Positions 13,384-16,248 of a DNA stretch of 16,248 nt are shown piece by piece (within the stretch, counting starts at the first letter, position 1; every line of letters starts with the position of its first letter). The notes beneath the pieces are model-generated. The model did not search any database. It worked only from the letters and a program-made list of their open reading frames with translations, and was not told the origin of the DNA. Position numbers and translations under genes: made by a program. Source of the stretch: HGM10836 sp964430375 (GTDB lineage Bacteria > Bacillota_I > Bacilli_A > RF39 > UBA660); NCBI GenBank assembly GCA_964430375.1, contig CAYSEZ010000018.1:1-16248 (forward strand), read 5' to 3'.

Positions 13384-15513
13384 TTAATTATAATTTTCTT
13401 TACATATTTTAACTAATTCATCTATAAAAGGGCTCCTGTTGGAGGGATTTCTATCTGTTAATATATAAACATTATTTTTAGTTCTAGTAAGTCCTACATA
13501 GAATAATCTACGTTCTTCAGCGAAAGGAATAGATTCTTCTTCTACTTTGTTTTTAAATAAATCTATTAACCAGAAACCATCTGTTTTACTTGTAGGAAAA
13601 CGTTTATTCATACCTAATATAATAACTTCATCAAATGTTAATCCTTTTGATTTATGTATAGTCATTGCATCTATAGATAAATCTTTATATAAAGTAAATT
13701 TAACTTTAGTATCTAAATCATCTATAAAATCTTTATCAGAAAAACACTTATCTATCATATCATTATTTCTTGCTATTATTAATATATTATGACTAGGATA
13801 TATTTTATGTATATTTATAATAGTTTTCTTTAAACACTTATATTCTTCTTCATAACTAATACATCCATTTACTAAACTATTATAAGTAATAAATTTAATA
13901 GGTTTATCTATATGTTTATCAGATATTAATTCTTTTTTTATTTGATCATTATTTTTCATTACAAATGATCCTGCGACATCAATTAATTCTTGTGGATTAC
14001 GATATGTTTTATTTATTTTATAAACTTTAGAACCTTCAAAATATTTAGTAAAGTTATAAATATATTCTATTTTAGATCCTGCGAAAGAGAATATACTTTG
14101 AAAGTCATCTCCTACTGCGAAAATATTTGCATCACTTCTTAAAGCAGTGTTTTTAGTTAGTAAGTATTTACTTTGTGATATATCTTGATATTCATCTATT
14201 ATTATATAATCAAAATTTAATTCATTATTTATATCTAAACTATATAAATATTTATTAGAATAATATAATAAATCTGCATAATCAAAACCATATACATCAG
14301 TACTATAAAGTCTATTTTGATAATATTTATAAAAGTTATTTATAAATTCAAATTGATTTAAGAGTGTTTCTCTTTCTAAAGAGTTATCTATTTTATTTAT
14401 ATAATTTTCAGTTATTTTTATATAGTCATCTCTATTAATATTTTCTTTTATTTTACTTATAATTTCATATGCTAATCTTTTTAATGGATATATTTGAGAT
14501 AATTTATTATTATTTAGTATTTGATCATATATTTCTACATCAGTTTTATCATTATAAATAAAACCTAATTCTTTTAGTTTTTTATCTAATTCTTGTTCTA
14601 TTAAAGATAATGGAGTGTTTTCTAAATAAATAAAATTATTATTATTTTCTTTATGAAATTTTATTTTTTGTTCTTTTTCTTTATTGTAATCATCATTATC
14701 TAGACCAAAATATTCTAAATACAAAGGAAAGCCTTTATAATCTAAAGTAAAGTCCGGTTTATAAACAGTATAATCATTTAATATTTCAGAGTATACTTTT
14801 TCATAAGTATAACTTATACCATGTTTAAAAAGAAAATTTGCAATAATTGCTTCACTAGCACTTTTTACTAATTCTCCATTTATTGTAATTATAACTTCAC
14901 TATTTAATCTTTTGTCTATCCATTCATTAATTGATGATTTAATATTAGTATTTAATGCTTCTTTTATTTTAGAGTCTTTATAAGCATTAAAAAATTCATC
15001 ATATGTAGAATATTTATCATAATTTTTTAAAAAGAAGTTACCAAATACAAAGTTTTCACGTATTAAATCTTTAGAAAAAGTATTTATTAGTTTTTTTATA
15101 TAGTTTTTGTCTTTAAATATAATATTCATATAATCATAAAAAATAGTTTCTTTCTCATTATAATCTACAATAGTACATTTATGATCTTTAAATATATGTT
15201 TTATATATTTAAAACCTAATGAATGAAAAGTAGTAACATATGAAGGGATATTAAATTTATCTACAATTAAGTTTTTAAGTTCTAAAGTTGCTTTTTTAGT
15301 ATAACTCATAACTAATATTTTAGAAGGATCTACATTTTTAATATCTACTAAATATTTTACTTTAGCCCCGATAGTAGTGGTTTTTCCTGTTCCTGCTCCT
15401 GCGAGAACAAGGGCATATTTATCATCACTTGTTATTGCTTTTATTTGTTCTTCATCTAGCATTATATTTGGATCAATATTTTTAAACATATTATTAAAAT
15501 AATCTTTATACAT
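13384..15513 (-). CDS. UvrD/Rep-type (helicase IV-like) helicase with nuclease-like insert
   Basis: 709 residues; superfamily 1A 3'-5' DNA helicase. Motifs: Q-motif region LDEEQIKAI (19-27), Walker A AGAGTGKT (38-45), YTKKATLEL (71-79), DEYQD (440-444), GDDFQSIFSFAGS (468-480), TYRNPQ (503-508), TIHKSKG and LFYVGLTR near the end. Between the 1A lobes, about 217-270, an insert reads SEAIIANFLFKHGISYTYE, then YKPDFTLDYKGFPLYLEYFG, with Glu221, Asp254 and Glu267 in a PD-(D/E)XK-like pattern; E. coli helicase IV (HelD) carries a comparable insert. The canonical Lys of ExK is absent (E-Y-F), so cleavage is uncertain. The ATG at 15511-15513 has AGGAAG with 7-nt spacing; an upstream GTG (15519) would be too close. 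Probably repair-related; it may not be the essential PcrA. Confidence 0.88.
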   Translation of the reverse strand: MYKDYFNNMFKNIDPNIMLDEEQIKAITSDDKYALVLAGAGTGKTTTIGAKVKYLVDIKNVDPSKILVMSYTKKATLELKNLIVDKFNIPSYVTTFHSLGFKYIKHIFKDHKCTIVDYNEKETIFYDYMNIIFKDKNYIKKLINTFSKDLIRENFVFGNFFLKNYDKYSTYDEFFNAYKDSKIKEALNTNIKSSINEWIDKRLNSEVIITINGELVKSASEAIIANFLFKHGISYTYEKVYSEILNDYTVYKPDFTLDYKGFPLYLEYFGLDNDDYNKEKEQKIKFHKENNNNFIYLENTPLSLIEQELDKKLKELGFIYNDKTDVEIYDQILNNNKLSQIYPLKRLAYEIISKIKENINRDDYIKITENYINKIDNSLERETLLNQFEFINNFYKYYQNRLYSTDVYGFDYADLLYYSNKYLYSLDINNELNFDYIIIDEYQDISQSKYLLTKNTALRSDANIFAVGDDFQSIFSFAGSKIEYIYNFTKYFEGSKVYKINKTYRNPQELIDVAGSFVMKNNDQIKKELISDKHIDKPIKFITYNSLVNGCISYEEEYKCLKKTIINIHKIYPSHNILIIARNNDMIDKCFSDKDFIDDLDTKVKFTLYKDLSIDAMTIHKSKGLTFDEVIILGMNKRFPTSKTDGFWLIDLFKNKVEEESIPFAEERRLFYVGLTRTKNNVYILTDRNPSNRSPFIDELVKICKENYN

Positions 15514-15534
15514 ATACACACTTCCTATATATTA

Positions 15535-15563
15535 ATTTTATCATTTATAAATTAAGTTAACAA
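15535..15563 (-). promoter_or_regulatory. Putative promoter of the helicase gene
   Basis: On the minus strand TTGTTA (15558-15563) and TAAAAT (15535-15540) are 17 bp apart, 22 bp upstream of the helicase ATG. It lies downstream of the terminator of the preceding gene. The match is moderate in AT-rich DNA. Confidence 0.4.
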
Positions 15564-15578
15564 TATTATTTTAATAAT

Positions 15579-15629
15579 AAAATAAAACTGATAAAAACTA
15601 TCAGGTTTTAAGACAATTTTATCAGTTTT
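15579..15629 (-). terminator. Terminator with two alternative hairpins after the surface protein gene
   Basis: AAAACTGATAAAA (15584-15596) and TTTTATCAGTTTT (15617-15629) pair over 13 bp around a 20-nt loop. A competing short hairpin, CTGATA/TATCAG (15588-15604), lies inside; on the minus strand it is followed by TTTTATTTT. Either gives an intrinsic terminator about 24-50 bp beyond the stop of the upstream gene. Confidence 0.65.
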
Positions 15630-15652
15630 TATAATAACATTTATATCTAACC

Positions 15653-16248
15653 TTATTCCACGATGTATGGATCAGAAGAAGTTCCTGTACCATTAGTAAA
15701 TATTGTACCTAGTTTTAGAGAGATAGAAGGACGTACACCCAAACCTGTTGCACTAACAGCGGCACCCATTATAATAGCACCAAGATATGCGTACTCTACT
15801 CTCGAAAAGACAAGTCCAGATTCATCTGGTGTTAAAAGCCAAAATGAAGAATTTGTATATAAGTAATTGTTTAAACTACCATTATTGCCTGTCAAACCTG
15901 CTAACACCAATTCGTCACTCGTAAGAAGTCCTGCTGGATATGTTAAAGCATTATTTCCATAATTTTCGTTTCCTCCACGATCTGTTCTTAAACTAAATCT
16001 ATCATTTTGATTTGTACAAACAAGACTCGGTGTATATGTTTCATTTAATCTTACATTTCCTGAAAAATCTGAAGAAGACATACTATTTGTATCTTTACTC
16101 GATAAAGGACCTGCTGCGTCACCGCTTACAAAACTTCTATCATTACAAAATATTGTATTCTCTAAATAATTTGTATAACTTGTTAAGTTTGTACTATACC
16201 AGTTATCTATTGCTGTTTTTATTGTACTATCATTTGTATTAGTAAACA
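15653..16248 (-). CDS. Partial surface or pilin-associated protein, C-terminal domain
   Basis: The frame is open from the right window edge to the TAA at 15653-15655, so at least 197 residues are present and the start is outside. The ATG at 16081 is internal: the upstream frame reads in-family sequence such as TAIDNWYSTNL and TIFCNDRSFVSGDAAG. Further motifs are SLVCTNQNDRFSL, ALTYPAGLLTSDELVLAG, SSFWLLTPDES, GLGVRPSISLKLG and the C-terminal GTGTSSDPYIVE. I recognise this as a repetitive family in gut Firmicutes, often behind an N-terminal prepilin-like helix or signal peptide, and likely cell-surface. The conserved FC...VC cysteines may form a disulfide. Function is unknown; I cannot see the N-terminus. 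Confidence 0.7.
   Translation of the reverse strand, partial: FTNTNDSTIKTAIDNWYSTNLTSYTNYLENTIFCNDRSFVSGDAAGPLSSKDTNSMSSSDFSGNVRLNETYTPSLVCTNQNDRFSLRTDRGGNENYGNNALTYPAGLLTSDELVLAGLTGNNGSLNNYLYTNSSFWLLTPDESGLVFSRVEYAYLGAIIMGAAVSATGLGVRPSISLKLGTIFTNGTGTSSDPYIVE

Noticed and set aside
15514..15519. GTG start for the helicase gene
   Set aside because: It would leave only 1 nt after AGGAAG; the ATG at 15513 has 7-nt spacing.

Overview
The window is very AT-rich and every protein-coding gene I can support lies on the minus strand. The standard code fits: genes are full length, Trp is TGG, and stops are TAA or TAG. NAD-dependent ligase, a one-chain pyruvate:ferredoxin oxidoreductase (PFOR), a prepilin-like protein and a surface protein of a kind I associate with gut Firmicutes suggest an anaerobic low-GC Firmicute, perhaps an uncultured Bacilli/RF39-like gut lineage. 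The lineage is inference.

Right part (about 5263-16248) looks like chromosomal backbone. In transcription order it holds the 3' end of a surface protein running off the window (15653-16248), a UvrD/Rep-type helicase with an embedded PD-(D/E)XK-like nuclease segment (13384-15513), then a tight operon of ligA, a prepilin-like gene and nifJ/por (13313 down to 7599), and recG (5263-7260). Two intergenic gaps each carry a strong promoter, a structured segment and an intrinsic terminator but no ORF. I call these two unrecognised small RNAs: one on the minus strand at about 5102-5196, one on the plus strand at about 7441-7546. They share a 13-nt segment in opposite polarity, so the two transcripts would be perfectly complementary over it.

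Left part (about 50-5135) looks like an integrated defence island. It is bounded by 30-bp direct repeats (one mismatch) that coincide with the 3' terminator end of the minus-strand small RNA, the usual geometry of site-specific integration at an RNA gene's 3' end. No integrase is visible, but a tandem 8-bp repeat just inside the left boundary resembles integrase arm sites. Cargo, from one promoter at 5045-5073: a DUF1016 (YhcG-like) PD-(D/E)XK protein, an EcoRI-family adenine methyltransferase, a DUF262-HNH nuclease, and a fourth gene encoding a further PD-(D/E)XK protein that is split by a single in-frame TAA. The leader of this operon carries a remnant of an HTH (XRE-like) regulator, four copies of an AGTGACA half-site and a 26-bp GC-rich palindrome.

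Most noteworthy: the uncommon methyltransferase plus three-nuclease cassette with one gene interrupted, the operator-like leader, the use of a small-RNA terminator as the apparent integration site, and the two possibly interacting orphan RNAs.
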